A DNA stretch of 64,000 bases from Gammaproteobacteria bacterium (GTDB lineage: Bacteria; Pseudomonadota; Gammaproteobacteria; JADZEE01), in assembly GCA_020850735.1 (NCBI GenBank), contig JADZEE010000106.1:1-64000 (forward strand). Reading direction: 5' to 3'. This document shows positions 9,359 to 20,790 of the stretch, piece by piece. A program made the position numbers and the translations under genes. The notes beneath the pieces were generated by a model. The model saw only the letters and a program-made list of their open reading frames with translations. It was not told the DNA's origin and did not search any database. How positions within the stretch are numbered: position 1 is the stretch's first letter; each line of letters starts with the position of its first letter.

Positions 9359-10186
9359 ATGAAGGACTATCGCATCGGTTTCGTCGGCGCCGGCAACATG
9401 GGGCGGTCGCTCATCGGCGGGCTCGTCGCCGACGGTCTGCCGGCTGAGCACATTCTCGCCTGCGACCCGGACGCGGACCGGCTCGCCGAGCTCGTCCGCC
9501 GCTACGGCGTGCGGACGACCGATTCGGCGACGGCGATTCCCGCCGGCGTCGATATCGTCGTGCTGGCGGTCAAGCCCCAGGTCATGCGCGCCGTGGCGCG
9601 CGAACTCGCGGACGCACCGCGCGCGGCTGCGCCGGTGTATCTGAGCATCGCCGCCGGCGTGCGGACGACGGATCTGGCCCGCTGGCTGTGCGGCGAACCG
9701 GCGATCGTGCGGGCGATGCCCAACACGCCCGCGCTGGTCGGCAGCGGCGCCACCGCGCTGTTCGCGACCGCGGCGGTGCAGGAACACCAGCGCGAGCTGG
9801 CGGAAAACGTCCTGCGCGCGGTCGGAGTGGTCGCCTGGCTCGACGACGAGGCGCTGATGGACGCGGTCACGGCCCTGTCCGGCAGCGGGCCGGCCTACTA
9901 TTTCCTGGTCATGGAGATCATGGAACGCGCGGGTGTCGCCATGGGCCTGCCGGCTTCGACGGCCCGGCTGCTCGCCATCGAAACCGCCTTCGGGGCGGCC
10001 AAGATGGCGCTCGAGAGCGACACCGATCCGGCCACGCTGCGGGCCCAGGTCACCTCGCCCGGTGGCACCACCGAACGCGCCCTGGCGGTGCTCGAGCAGC
10101 GCGATCTCAAGGGGGTGCTCAGCGCCGCGCTCGCCGCGGCCCGGGATCGTTCTGCCGAGCTCGGCAGGGCGCTCGGGGAAGCGTGA
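9359..10186 (+). CDS. proC: pyrroline-5-carboxylate reductase
   Basis: IGFVGAGNMGRSLIGGL, VRAMPNTPALVGSGATALFA, ALSGSGPAYYFLVMEIMERAGVAMGL, VTSPGGTTERAL. Confidence 0.96.
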   Translation: MKDYRIGFVGAGNMGRSLIGGLVADGLPAEHILACDPDADRLAELVRRYGVRTTDSATAIPAGVDIVVLAVKPQVMRAVARELADAPRAAAPVYLSIAAGVRTTDLARWLCGEPAIVRAMPNTPALVGSGATALFATAAVQEHQRELAENVLRAVGVVAWLDDEALMDAVTALSGSGPAYYFLVMEIMERAGVAMGLPASTARLLAIETAFGAAKMALESDTDPATLRAQVTSPGGTTERALAVLEQRDLKGVLSAALAAARDRSAELGRALGEA

Positions 10187-10761
10187 TGGGCAACCCCTAC
10201 GTCAGCGACGCGGGCACCTACCTCGTCAGCGTGGTTTTCGGCCTGTACACCCTGGCGGTGATGTTGCGCCTGCTGTTTCAGATCGTGCGCGCCGACTTCT
10301 ACAACCCGCTGTCGCAGGCCATCGTGGCCCTCACCAATCCGCCGCTGCGCCAGCTGCGCCGCTTCATCCCCGGCCTCAAGGGGATCGATCTGCCGTCGGT
10401 GGTGCTGCTGCTGGCGCTGAAAATGACCGAGCTGTGGCTGACCCTGTTCATACGCGGGGCCGCACCGGCGTTGCCCGGCCTCTTCGTCGTGGCCGTGGCC
10501 ATGCTGCTCAAGCTCGCGGTCTACATCGTGATGTTCGCCATCATCCTCGAAGTGGTGCTGAGCTGGATATCGCCGGGCACCTACAACCCGGCGACCCAAC
10601 TGCTGTACAGCCTCACGCGGCCGGTGCTGCGGCCGGCGCGCCGTCTCATTCCGACACTCGGCGGGCTCGACCTGTCGCCGATGGTGGCGATCGTGTTCCT
10701 GCAGATCGTCATCATGCTCGCGCTCAATCCGCTCGAGGATCTCGGCGCCCGCTGGTTGTGA
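10186..10761 (+). CDS. yggT: YggT family membrane protein
   Basis: Two repeated YGGT blocks (FYNPLSQAIVALTNPPLRQLRRFIP... and YNPATQLLYSLTRPVLRPARRLIPTLGGLDLSPMVAI); TGATG overlap with proC. Confidence 0.93.
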   Translation: MGNPYVSDAGTYLVSVVFGLYTLAVMLRLLFQIVRADFYNPLSQAIVALTNPPLRQLRRFIPGLKGIDLPSVVLLLALKMTELWLTLFIRGAAPALPGLFVVAVAMLLKLAVYIVMFAIILEVVLSWISPGTYNPATQLLYSLTRPVLRPARRLIPTLGGLDLSPMVAIVFLQIVIMLALNPLEDLGARWL

Positions 10762-11054
10762 ATACGCCCGCAATCGCACGCGAAGACGGTGCCATCGTGC
10801 TGCGCGTGCACGTACAGGCCAACGCGGGGCGTGACGAAATCGCCGGCCTGCACGGCGATCGCATCAAGCTGCGGATCGCGGCGCCGGCGCTGGAGGACCG
10901 GGCCAACGAACGCATCCGCCGTTACCTCGCGGCGCAATTCGGCGTCCCCCGCGCGCGGGTCGAGATCGTCACCGGCGCACGCGGCCGCGACAAGCGCGTG
11001 CGTATCACCGAACCCGTGCGCGAGCCGCATTGGCTGACCCGCTTTCAGGCGTGA
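10758..11054 (+). CDS. DUF167 family protein (YggU-like)
   Basis: LRVHVQANAGRDEIAGLHGDRIKLRIAAPALEDRANERIRRYLAAQFGV...VEIVTGARGRDKRVRI; GTG start overlapping yggT stop. Confidence 0.9.
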   Translation: MNTPAIAREDGAIVLRVHVQANAGRDEIAGLHGDRIKLRIAAPALEDRANERIRRYLAAQFGVPRARVEIVTGARGRDKRVRITEPVREPHWLTRFQA

Positions 11055-11146
11055 GCGCGCGTCGTCACGGCGGTACTTCCCGGCCGCAAACGGTCTGCTA
11101 TAGTTAGTCAACGGGCCGGTGGCGAAGCCTGCGAAGGGAGGGTGCC

Positions 11147-11590
11147 ATGGGACGAAAGCTGCGCGCGTTCAGCCTGCTCGCGACGGTGCTGCTGGCGGCA
11201 CCGGTGCCCGCGGAGCAGTCGGTGACGGTGGGCGAACACACCATTCACTACAACGCCCTGCCCACGGACATGCTCAACCCGGCGGTCGCCAAATCGTACG
11301 GCATCAAACGCAGCCACAGCCGCGCCCTGCTCAACGTGTCGGTCCTGAAGAAAACCTCGGGGCTCACCGGGCAGCCGGTGCGCGCGAAAGTCCGAGCCTC
11401 CGCGACCAACCTCAACGCCCAGCTGCGCAGCATCGACATGCGCGAGATCACCGAACAGGGCGCGATTTATTACATCGGCGAAGTGCCGGTGAGCGACGGC
11501 GAGACACTCAAGTTCAAGCTCGAGGTCACGCCTGAAGGCATGAACGAGCCCGCCGAGATCAGCTTCGACCAGGAGTTTTTCACCGAGTAG
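11147..11590 (+). CDS. DUF4426 domain-containing periplasmic protein
   Basis: Signal peptide; GEHTIHYNALPTDMLNPAVAKSYGIKRSHSRALLNVSVLKK... DUF4426 pattern. Confidence 0.85.
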   Translation: MGRKLRAFSLLATVLLAAPVPAEQSVTVGEHTIHYNALPTDMLNPAVAKSYGIKRSHSRALLNVSVLKKTSGLTGQPVRAKVRASATNLNAQLRSIDMREITEQGAIYYIGEVPVSDGETLKFKLEVTPEGMNEPAEISFDQEFFTE

Positions 11591-12428
11591 GGCGAGCATC
11601 CTCGCGCCGGCGGTCCCTGGTCCGCCCCCGCGGGCGCGCCGCGGCCGCCGACGCCCCGATATCGAAATCGTAGTCGATCGTCAGCGGGGCGTGGTCGGAG
11701 AAACGTTCGTCCTTGTATATGGACGCGGCCTGCACCCGCGCGCGCAGACCCGGCGTGATGATCTGGTAGTCGATACGCCAACCGACGTTTTTCTCCCAGG
11801 CGCGACCACGGTTCGACCACCAGGTGTACTGGCGCGGCTCGCCGTTGACGACGCGAAACGCGTCCACCCAGCCGCGCTCGTCCAGCAGCGTGGTCAGCCA
11901 CGCCCGTTCCTCGGGCAGGAAGCCCGAATTTTTCTGATTACCACGCCAGTTCTCGATGTCGATCTTGTGATGGGCGATGTTCCAGTCGCCGCACAGGATG
12001 AACTCGCGGCGCTGGCGGCGCATGCGGGCGACCACCGGTGACATGCGGTCCATGAAGTCGAATTTGACCGCCTGCCGCGCCTGTCCGGAGGAGCCCGAGG
12101 GCAGGTAGATGGACGCCACGCTCAGCTTGCCGAAGTCGAGCTGCAGGAAGCGCCCCTCGGCATCGATGTCGGCCATGCCGAGGCCCGGGTACACGGCCGT
12201 GGGCAGGTAGCGGCTGTAGACGGCGACGCCGCTGTAGCCCTTTTTCCCGGCGTCGTGGAACCAGGCGTGATAACCCGGCACGCGCGTGATGGATTGGGAC
12301 AGATCGGCCTGGTGCGCCTTGGTCTCCTGGATGCACACGACGTCCGCGTCCTGCTTTTGCAGCCAGGCGAAAAATCCCTTACGTTCGGCCGAACGGATAC
12401 CGTTGGCGTTGAGCGTTATAATTCTCAC
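11580..12428 (-). CDS. xthA: exodeoxyribonuclease III
   Basis: VRIITLNANGIRSAERKGFFAWLQKQDADVVCIQETKA, CGDWNIAHHKIDIENW, WWSNRGRAWEKNVGWRIDYQIITP, ERFSDHAPLTIDY; GTG start preceded by AGGAGGG. Confidence 0.95.
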   Translation of the reverse strand: MRIITLNANGIRSAERKGFFAWLQKQDADVVCIQETKAHQADLSQSITRVPGYHAWFHDAGKKGYSGVAVYSRYLPTAVYPGLGMADIDAEGRFLQLDFGKLSVASIYLPSGSSGQARQAVKFDFMDRMSPVVARMRRQRREFILCGDWNIAHHKIDIENWRGNQKNSGFLPEERAWLTTLLDERGWVDAFRVVNGEPRQYTWWSNRGRAWEKNVGWRIDYQIITPGLRARVQAASIYKDERFSDHAPLTIDYDFDIGASAAAARPRGRTRDRRREDARPTR

Positions 12429-12514
12429 GACGATGCCCTCCTGTCCGGCCGGCATGATACCGGCAGGTGCGGCGCGCCCGCACCCGCCCATGCAAGGTCG
12501 GATCGAATTCCCGG

Positions 12515-13162
12515 ATGAGTGATTTCCGACGCGAGTTCATCGAGTTCACACTCGGCTGCGACGTGCTGCGCTTCGGCGAATTTCAGCTCAAGTCAGGTCG
12601 TCGGAGCCCGTATTTCTTCAACAGCGGCCTGTTTAATACCGGCGCGCGGCTCTGGCGCCTCGGCGAGCTGTACGCCGCGGCGGTGATGGCCTCCGGGGTG
12701 ACCTTCGACATGGTGTTCGGTCCGGCCTACAAGGGCGTGCCGCTCGCCTGCGCGCTCGCGGTGGCGCTGGCGGCCCGCCACGGCCGGGACCTGCCCTTCG
12801 CGTTCAACCGCAAGGAAGTCAAGGATCACGGCGAGAGCGGCGTCATCGTCGGCGCACCGCTCGCCGGGCGGGTGCTGATCGTGGACGACGTGATTTCCGC
12901 CGGCACGTCGGTACGTGAGTCGGTCGCGCTCATACGGGCCGGCGGGGCGACGCCCGCGGCCGTCAGCATCGCCCTCGACCGCCAGGAGCGCGGCGCCGGG
13001 GCGACGTCGGCGGTGCAGGAGGTCGAACGCGACTTCGGTATACCGGTGGTGAGCATCGTCACGCTCACCGATCTCGTCGAGTACCTGCGCGCCGATCCCG
13101 CACGGGCGGCGGATCTCGCCCGTATCGAACGCTACCGGGCCGAATACGGCGTTCAGGTGTGA
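12515..13162 (+). CDS. pyrE: orotate phosphoribosyltransferase
   Basis: [64 protein letters not shown]. Confidence 0.96.
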   Translation: MSDFRREFIEFTLGCDVLRFGEFQLKSGRRSPYFFNSGLFNTGARLWRLGELYAAAVMASGVTFDMVFGPAYKGVPLACALAVALAARHGRDLPFAFNRKEVKDHGESGVIVGAPLAGRVLIVDDVISAGTSVRESVALIRAGGATPAAVSIALDRQERGAGATSAVQEVERDFGIPVVSIVTLTDLVEYLRADPARAADLARIERYRAEYGVQV

Positions 13163-13321
13163 TTCAGCCGCCGCGGGCGAGCATGTTCCTGCGCGCGATC
13201 AGAATCGCGGGGATCGGGGCGTTATAATGGACCGCGGACGGCGCCGTTGCCGCGCCGGCGGCCGCACAGGACGGCTCGCGGACACCGCGAGCGAGCGCAA
13301 GTCGTTCGAGGAGCGTCGCAG

Positions 13322-13957
13322 ATGATTGGTGAGAATTCCCGCAGTGCATTTCGCCCGCTGGCGATCCTGGTGGCCGGCGCGATCGGTTTCGCCCTGCCCG
13401 TGCAGGCGGCGATCAAGTGCTGGACCAACAAGGACGGCGTACGCGAGTGCGGCAACGCCGTGCCGCCGGAATACGCGCAGCAGGGACACGAGCAACTGAA
13501 CAAGCGCGGCATCGTCGTCGACGAGCAGGAACGCGCCAAGACCGAGGCGGAGCTCGAGGTCGAGCGCGAAGCGGCCGCTGAAGCGGCTGCGCAGGCCGAG
13601 CGCGATCGGCTGCAGGCGGAGAAGGACCGGGTGCTGATCGACACGTACTCCAGCGTCGACGATCTCGAGCTCACCCGCGACGGCCGCATCGATTCCATCG
13701 AGGGGCAGATCAAGCTCACCGAGAGCCAGGTCGAGAAGCTGCGCAAGAATCTGGACGAGATCATCGCCACGGCCGCCGAACTGGAACGCGAGGGGCAGAA
13801 GCCGTCGGAAAAAGTGCAGCAGGACATCGAGAACGTCAACCAGCAGATCGCACGCAAGCAGGCGTTCATCGACGGCAAGCGCCGGGAGCAGGACCAGGTG
13901 CGCACGGATTTCGCCGAGCAGATCGAGCGCTTCAAGGCCATTCGCGGCGACTTCTGA
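13322..13957 (+). CDS. DUF4124-like coiled-coil periplasmic protein
   Basis: Signal peptide, AIKCWTNKDGVRECGNAVPPEYAQQG (DUF4124-like), long Glu/Arg-rich coiled coil. Confidence 0.75.
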   Translation: MIGENSRSAFRPLAILVAGAIGFALPVQAAIKCWTNKDGVRECGNAVPPEYAQQGHEQLNKRGIVVDEQERAKTEAELEVEREAAAEAAAQAERDRLQAEKDRVLIDTYSSVDDLELTRDGRIDSIEGQIKLTESQVEKLRKNLDEIIATAAELEREGQKPSEKVQQDIENVNQQIARKQAFIDGKRREQDQVRTDFAEQIERFKAIRGDF

Positions 13958-13994
13958 AGCGCCGGCAAGGCACCGTGCGGAGACGGGCGGCGCG

Positions 13995-14585
13995 TCAGCC
14001 CTTGAAGCAGGTTTCGGCGAGCACCGGCCAGATCTCCTCCCAACCCTCGGTCGGCAAGGCCTTGAAACCACTGCGGGCGTAGCGGCTCATGCGTCCCTCG
14101 GCGAGAGCCAGCATGAGACCGGCCGCGGCCGCCATGGGCACCCGCGGGCGCGGGCCGTGACCCAGATTGGCCTCGCGCAGGCACTGGCGCAGCTGGGTTT
14201 CGATACGTTCGAAGAACTGGGCGGTGCGCCCGCGCAGGCGCTCGCTCTCCCCCGTGAGCGCATCGCCGATGAGGATGCGGCTGATCCCGGGATTCTTCTC
14301 CGCGAAGCCGAGCAGGAGCTGGACGATGGCGGCGCAGCGCCGCAGCGGGTCGGCATCCTCGGCCAGGATGCGGTTCACACGGGTGAATACGGCGTCCTCG
14401 GCGAATTCGATCAGGCCCTCGAACATCTTCGCCTTGCTCGGAAAGTGACGATACAGAGCGGCCTCGGACACCCCGAGCGAACGCGCCAGCGCCGCGGTGG
14501 TGATGCGCGAACCCGGATTGGCTTCGAGCTCGCGGGCCAGTACCTCCAGGATCTCCTGCCGCCGTCCCGTCCTGCGCGTCGTCAC
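13995..14585 (-). CDS. slmA: nucleoid occlusion factor SlmA (TetR family)
   Basis: RRQEILEVLARELEANPGSRITTAALARSLGVSEAALYRHFPSKAKMFEGLIEFAEDAVFTRVNRIL; ARSGFKALPTEGWEEIWPVL. Confidence 0.93.
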   Translation of the reverse strand: MTTRRTGRRQEILEVLARELEANPGSRITTAALARSLGVSEAALYRHFPSKAKMFEGLIEFAEDAVFTRVNRILAEDADPLRRCAAIVQLLLGFAEKNPGISRILIGDALTGESERLRGRTAQFFERIETQLRQCLREANLGHGPRPRVPMAAAAGLMLALAEGRMSRYARSGFKALPTEGWEEIWPVLAETCFKG

Positions 14586-14616
14586 CTGGCCTTCCTCGCC
14601 GCAACCCGATCCTGAC

Positions 14617-15591
<975 letters not shown>

Positions 15592-15640
15592 CTATTCTAA
15601 AGACGCGCCCGCCATTGTGCGACCGGCGCGGACGTGTCAT

Positions 15641-18214
15641 TCAGAACGGCAGGGTGAGATCGGGATCGATGCTGGCGATGAGGTCGCGAAAGTCGGTCTT
15701 GATCCGTTCCAGGGCCGGCTGGTCGTCGCCCTCGAAACGCAGCACCAGGCAGGGCGTGGTATGCGACGGCCGCACCACCCCCCAGGCATCGGGCAGGTCG
15801 ATGCGCAAGCCGTCGATGGTGGTGATCCGGGCGTCGTCGAAGCTCGCCTTGCCGATGAGCTCGGTCATGAACTGCGCGTGGCGTTCCTCGGCCATGTCGA
15901 TGCGCAGCTCCGGGGTCGCTATCCCGCCGGGCAGCTCGGCGAATACGTCCTTGGCCGGGCGATCGGCCGCGACCAGGATTTCGGTCAGGCGGGCGGCGGC
16001 GTACAGCGCGTCGTCGAATCCGTACCAGCGCTCCTTGAAAAAGATGTGCCCGCTCATCTCGCCGGCGAGCAAGGCACCGGTTTCGCGCATCTTCGCCTTG
16101 ATCAGCGAGTGTCCGGTCTTCCACATGAGCGGCTCACCGCCCGCGGCGTCGATGGCGGCAGCGAGATGACGGCTGCATTTGACGTCGAAAATAATCTTCG
16201 CGCCCGGGTTGCGCGACAGGATGTCGCGCGCGAACAGGATCATCTGCCGGTCCGGCCAGATCACGTTGCCGTCGGCGTCGACGACACCGAGGCGATCCCC
16301 GTCGCCGTCGAAGGCGAGCCCGAGATCCGCGTTCTCGAGCTTGACCATGTCGATGAGGTCGACGAGGTTTTCCGGCTGACTCGGGTCGGGATGGTGATTC
16401 GGAAAACTGCCGTCGACCTCGCAGTACAGCTCGGTCACGTCGTGGCCCAGCGCCCGCAGCAGCTGCGGCGCCACGATGCCGGATACGCTGTTGCCGCAGT
16501 CGACCACGATCTTGAGCGCGTTGCCGAGCGCGACCGGAACGTCCTCGCTCACGCGGCGGATGTATTCGGGGACAATCTCCGCGCTTTGCAGGCTGCCCGT
16601 GCCGGCGGTGAGCTCGCCCTTGGCGATCCGGGTGCGGATGGCCCGGATGGCGTCGCCGGCCAGCGCCTCGCCGTTGAGCACGATCTTGAGGCCGTTGTAC
16701 TCGGCTGGATTGTGGCTGCCGGTGACCATGACCCCGCTGGCCGTATCGAGGTAGTGGGTGGCGAAGTACAGCACCGGGGTCGGCGCGAGTCCGATGTCGA
16801 TGACGTCGCGCCCGGATTCTCGCAGCCCTGCGATCAGCGCTTCGGCGAGCTCGGGCGAGGAGCTGCGACCATCGCGGGCGACGACGATGCCCTGTTGCCC
16901 GCGCTCATAGGCTTCCGAGCCGATGGCACGGCCGATGGCGAGTACGCCCGCCGCGGTCAACGACTCGCCCACCACGCCACGGATGTCGTAATTGCGAAAG
17001 ATCACCGCCGGGATGTCGGCGACGTCATATTCCTCGGCCACCTCGATCCCGGTACTTTTTTCGTCGGCTTCATCGAAGAAGAAGGTGCCCGCGTCACCGC
17101 TCTCCGAGGCGGTGTCGGCCGCGTTCGGCGCAACCGCGAACCGGGTGATGTCGTCGCCCGCAACTCCGGCGGGCACCGATTCCGCGGGCGCGCGCACGGC
17201 GGTCGCCGCGCCGTCGAGCCCGGGTACGAGGCGCTCCAGACCCGGATGCGCACCCTCCATGATCGCGCGCACCGCGCCCTGGAGTATGACGACCTCGCCC
17301 GCCAGCTCTTCGCGGCGCCGGTGCAGGAACACGATTGCCGCCGCGCCCCCGCCGGCCAGCAACACGACGACCACGAGCGTGAACAGCATCGGGAAACCTC
17401 CTGTCGTGTCGGTAGCGGGGGCCGCCTCGGCGGCCGCCTGAGCAATGATCGCGCCACCCGGCACGCCCCAATACGCGATTTGCCATGCGGTGCCGGGAAC
17501 CTCGGCACCGGCCAGCGCAAGCCGCGCGGGCGGCGCGTCGCCGCCGCGGCGCACGAGCACCCGCGGGTCGCCCTTGACGAGCGGTTGGCGCAGCTCCACA
17601 TAGGCATCGCCGAGATCGAGGCCCGCCACGATCTGGCGCAGCAGCGCCGGCTCGAACGCCGCGTGCACGAAACCGACGAGGGAGCCGTCGGCGGCGCGCA
17701 CGCGCTCGATCAGCACCACGTGTGCGGCTTCGGTGCCGGGCAGATGCATCTCGGCCGGAACCGGTTCATCGTCGGCGCGCGCGTGGTTCAACATGTCGAG
17801 CGACGCATAGGTGAGCGGTGCAGTCGCCGTGTCGTCGGTCTCGTTGGTGTCCGCCGGCAGCAGACGCAGGCGCAGCAGGTGATCGATACCCGCGCCGAGC
17901 TCGTCGGCCAGCGCGGCCCGGGCCGGCGCACTGCCCGATTCCAGCACGCGCACGACTGCGGGATCGGACGCGATGGCGACCAGCCTGAGGCGCTCGGCCG
18001 TCATCGCCCTGTCCAGTTTCGCGGCCAGCGTGCGCGCCGCGATACCCTGCGCCGCGGCCAGCTCGGTGGCGGCCCTTTCCGCGTAGCCGCCGTACAGCCA
18101 GGCGCCGAGGCCGATGACGACCAGGGCGACGCCGCCGGCGACGCCGGCGATGGTCAGCGTCCGCGCAGTGGCGCGCTTGAATCGGCGCTTCGCGACCGGG
18201 GTAGCCGCCGTCAT
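15641..18214 (-). CDS. algC: phosphomannomutase/phosphoglucomutase with N-terminal membrane-anchored sensory-like domain
   Basis: C-terminal catalytic domain VFRNYDIRGVVGESLT, VMVTGSHNPAEYNGLKIV, LAFDGDGDRLGVVD, GEMSGHIFFKERW; N-terminal about 390 aa with two TM segments flanking a periplasmic region. Confidence 0.94.
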   Translation of the reverse strand: MTAATPVAKRRFKRATARTLTIAGVAGGVALVVIGLGAWLYGGYAERAATELAAAQGIAARTLAAKLDRAMTAERLRLVAIASDPAVVRVLESGSAPARAALADELGAGIDHLLRLRLLPADTNETDDTATAPLTYASLDMLNHARADDEPVPAEMHLPGTEAAHVVLIERVRAADGSLVGFVHAAFEPALLRQIVAGLDLGDAYVELRQPLVKGDPRVLVRRGGDAPPARLALAGAEVPGTAWQIAYWGVPGGAIIAQAAAEAAPATDTTGGFPMLFTLVVVVLLAGGGAAAIVFLHRRREELAGEVVILQGAVRAIMEGAHPGLERLVPGLDGAATAVRAPAESVPAGVAGDDITRFAVAPNAADTASESGDAGTFFFDEADEKSTGIEVAEEYDVADIPAVIFRNYDIRGVVGESLTAAGVLAIGRAIGSEAYERGQQGIVVARDGRSSSPELAEALIAGLRESGRDVIDIGLAPTPVLYFATHYLDTASGVMVTGSHNPAEYNGLKIVLNGEALAGDAIRAIRTRIAKGELTAGTGSLQSAEIVPEYIRRVSEDVPVALGNALKIVVDCGNSVSGIVAPQLLRALGHDVTELYCEVDGSFPNHHPDPSQPENLVDLIDMVKLENADLGLAFDGDGDRLGVVDADGNVIWPDRQMILFARDILSRNPGAKIIFDVKCSRHLAAAIDAAGGEPLMWKTGHSLIKAKMRETGALLAGEMSGHIFFKERWYGFDDALYAAARLTEILVAADRPAKDVFAELPGGIATPELRIDMAEERHAQFMTELIGKASFDDARITTIDGLRIDLPDAWGVVRPSHTTPCLVLRFEGDDQPALERIKTDFRDLIASIDPDLTLPF

Positions 18215-19464
18215 GCGCGTGCCTCCTGCGCCGCGGGCGCGTCGGCGGAGGTCGCGGCCGCACGAGTTTGCGCATAGCGGTCCGCGATCAACGCGACGAG
18301 CTCACGGGCGATTCGATCCTTGGGCGCGCGCGTCAGGCGCCGCTGGCCGTCCGCCCAGAATACGACCAGCTCGTTGTCTTCGGTATTGAAACCGATTCCC
18401 GGCGTGCCGACCAGATTGGCGGCCACCAGATCCAGATGCTTATCGATCAGCTTGGCGCGCGCATAGCGTTCCAGATCGCCCGTTTCGGCGGCGAAACCCA
18501 CTGCGAACAGGGGCGGTTCGCGGCGCGCCGCCTCGGCGAGAATATCGGTCGTGCGCTCCAGCGCCAGCGTGAGCGTCGCCGCATCTTTCTTGATCTTGTG
18601 CGCGGCGACGTGCGCCGGCCGGTAGTCGGCGACCGCGGCTGTGCCGATGAAGATGTCGGCGCCAGCGAGCCGGGCGCGTACGGCGCTCGCCATTTCCTCG
18701 GCCGTAGCGACGTCGATCCGCGTCACGGCCGCCGGCGTATCGAGGGCGGTCGGGCCGCTGACCAGTGTCACCCGCGCGCCGGCCTCGGCGGCCGCCCGGG
18801 CGACGGCATAGCCCATGCGACCCGAGCTGTGGTTGCTGACGTAACGCACCGGGTCGATCGGCTCACGCGTCGGGCCGGCGGTCACGAGCACACTGCGGCC
18901 CGCCAGCGCGCCGCTCACGAAACGCCGCTCGAGCGCGGCCAGGATCGCCGGCGGCTCGACCAGGCGTCCGGGACCGTTGTCGCCGCAGGACTGCCTGCCC
19001 TCGTCCGGGCCGAGCCGGTCGACGCCGCGGCCGGCGAGCAGCGCGCAGTTGGCCTGGGTCGCGGCGGCCCGCCACATCTGCTGATTCATCGCCGGCGCCA
19101 GCACCAGCGGCGCCGCCGTCGCCAGGCACACCGTGCTCAGCAGATCGTCCGCCTGTCCGTGCGCCAGGCGGGCGAGAAAATCGGCGGTCGCGGGCGCGAC
19201 GACGACGATGTCCGCCCAGCGGGCGATATCGATGTGCGCCATGCCTGCCTCGGCGTCGGCGTCGAGCAGCTCGACCCGGACCGGGTGACCGGACAGCGCC
19301 TGAAAGGTGAGCGGGCCGACGAAACCGGTCGCGCCGGGCGTCATGACCACGCGCACGTCGGCGCCGGCCTCGCGCAGGCGGCGCACGAGATCGGCCGCCT
19401 TGTAGGCGGCAATGCCGGCGGTCACGCCGAGCAGCACCCTTCTTTCCGCTAAGGCATTGATCAT
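18211..19464 (-). CDS. coaBC: bifunctional phosphopantothenoylcysteine decarboxylase/phosphopantothenate-cysteine ligase
   Basis: [97 protein letters not shown]. Confidence 0.96.
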   Translation of the reverse strand: MINALAERRVLLGVTAGIAAYKAADLVRRLREAGADVRVVMTPGATGFVGPLTFQALSGHPVRVELLDADAEAGMAHIDIARWADIVVVAPATADFLARLAHGQADDLLSTVCLATAAPLVLAPAMNQQMWRAAATQANCALLAGRGVDRLGPDEGRQSCGDNGPGRLVEPPAILAALERRFVSGALAGRSVLVTAGPTREPIDPVRYVSNHSSGRMGYAVARAAAEAGARVTLVSGPTALDTPAAVTRIDVATAEEMASAVRARLAGADIFIGTAAVADYRPAHVAAHKIKKDAATLTLALERTTDILAEAARREPPLFAVGFAAETGDLERYARAKLIDKHLDLVAANLVGTPGIGFNTEDNELVVFWADGQRRLTRAPKDRIARELVALIADRYAQTRAAATSADAPAAQEARA

Positions 19465-19554
19465 CTGGCCCACCTGCTTTGGATTTTACCTGATGAGGAA
19501 CACCCCCATATACTGCCTTCGCTCAGCCAGTTACAGCGGACAAGGAGGTTCGCC

Positions 19555-20229
19555 ATGAGCATCAGGGAATGGCCCGCGGCGGAACGGCCGCGGGAGAAGC
19601 TGCTCAGCCGCGGTTGCGCGGCGCTTTCGGACGCCGAGCTCATCGCCATTTTGTTGCGCACCGGCGTGCGCGGCCGTACCGCGGTCGACCTCGCCCGGGA
19701 CCTGCTCGCGCGCTTCGGCGGCCTGCGCCAGGTGCTGGAGGCGCCCCGCGAGGAGTTCTGTGCGCTGGCAGGGGGCGGAGCGGCGAAGTTCGTCCAGCTC
19801 CAGGCCTGCATCGAGCTGGCCCGGCGCTGTCTGGAGGCCAAGCTCGCGCGGGGCGATGCCATCGCCAGCCCCGATGACACACGCCGTTTCCTGGGCGCCC
19901 GGCTGCGGGCGCACGGGCGCGAAGTGTTCGCCTGCATGTTCCTGGACAACCGCCATCGCGTCATCGCTTTCGAGGAGCTTTTCTACGGCACCATCGACTC
20001 GGCCACGGTTCATCCCCGCGAAATCGTCAAGCGCGCCCTGGCGCTCAACGCCGCCGCGCTCATCCTCGCCCACAACCACCCTTCGGGCGTGGCCGAACCG
20101 AGCCGCGCGGACGCGGCGCTGACGGCAAGGGTCAAGACGGCGCTGGAGCTGGTGGACATCCGCGTTCTGGACCATTTCGTGGTCGGCGACGGCGAGGTGG
20201 TGTCACTGGCCGAGCGGGGCCTGATCTGA
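19555..20229 (+). CDS. radC: DNA repair protein RadC (JAMM domain)
   Basis: [40 protein letters not shown]...; [22 protein letters not shown] motif. Confidence 0.95.
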   Translation: MSIREWPAAERPREKLLSRGCAALSDAELIAILLRTGVRGRTAVDLARDLLARFGGLRQVLEAPREEFCALAGGGAAKFVQLQACIELARRCLEAKLARGDAIASPDDTRRFLGARLRAHGREVFACMFLDNRHRVIAFEELFYGTIDSATVHPREIVKRALALNAAALILAHNHPSGVAEPSRADAALTARVKTALELVDIRVLDHFVVGDGEVVSLAERGLI

Positions 20230-20307
20230 GTCCGGTTGGCGCAGGGGCTGTTTCCCGGTAATATTGCGCCCCTTTTTCGACCCGCACGTACGACGAGGCC
20301 AGCCACC

Positions 20308-20544
20308 ATGTCCCGCATCTGTCAGATCACCGGCAAGGGCCCGATGTCCGGGAACAACGTTTCCCATGCCAACAACAAGACCCGGCGGCGTTTTCTGCCC
20401 AATCTCCAGTACCGCCGTTTCTGGGTACCGAGCGAGAATCGCTGGGTGCGCCTGCGTGTGAGCCGTCAGGGCCTGCGCATCATCGACAAGCGCGGCATCG
20501 AGCAGGTCGTCGCCGACCTGCGCGCGCACGGCACCAAGATTTAA
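20308..20544 (+). CDS. rpmB: 50S ribosomal protein L28
   Basis: [52 protein letters not shown]. Confidence 0.97.
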   Translation: MSRICQITGKGPMSGNNVSHANNKTRRRFLPNLQYRRFWVPSENRWVRLRVSRQGLRIIDKRGIEQVVADLRAHGTKI

Positions 20545-20556
20545 AGGAGAACGGTC

Positions 20557-20712
20557 ATGCAGGAGAAGATCAAGCTCGTTTCGAGCGCCGGCACCGGGCA
20601 CTTCTACACGACCACCAAGAACAAGAAGAACCACCCGGAAAAGCTCGAACGCAAGAAGTTCGACCCGGTCGTACGCAAGCACGTCATCTACAAGGAAGCG
20701 AAAATCAAGTAA
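20557..20712 (+). CDS. rpmG: 50S ribosomal protein L33
   Basis: Manual translation [51 protein letters not shown] (51 aa); AAAGGAGA RBS. Confidence 0.97.
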   Translation: MQEKIKLVSSAGTGHFYTTTKNKKNHPEKLERKKFDPVVRKHVIYKEAKIK

Positions 20713-20736
20713 GCGCCGCGTCGCGACGCCCTGCTG

Positions 20737-20765
20737 AAAAAGCCCGCCGGATGCGGGCTTTTTCT
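20737..20765 (+). terminator. Rho-independent terminator after rpmB-rpmG
   Basis: AAAAAGCCCGCcggatGCGGGCTTTTTC. Confidence 0.9.
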
Positions 20766-20790
20766 TGGCCGCGGCGGTCGTGGCGTGCGG

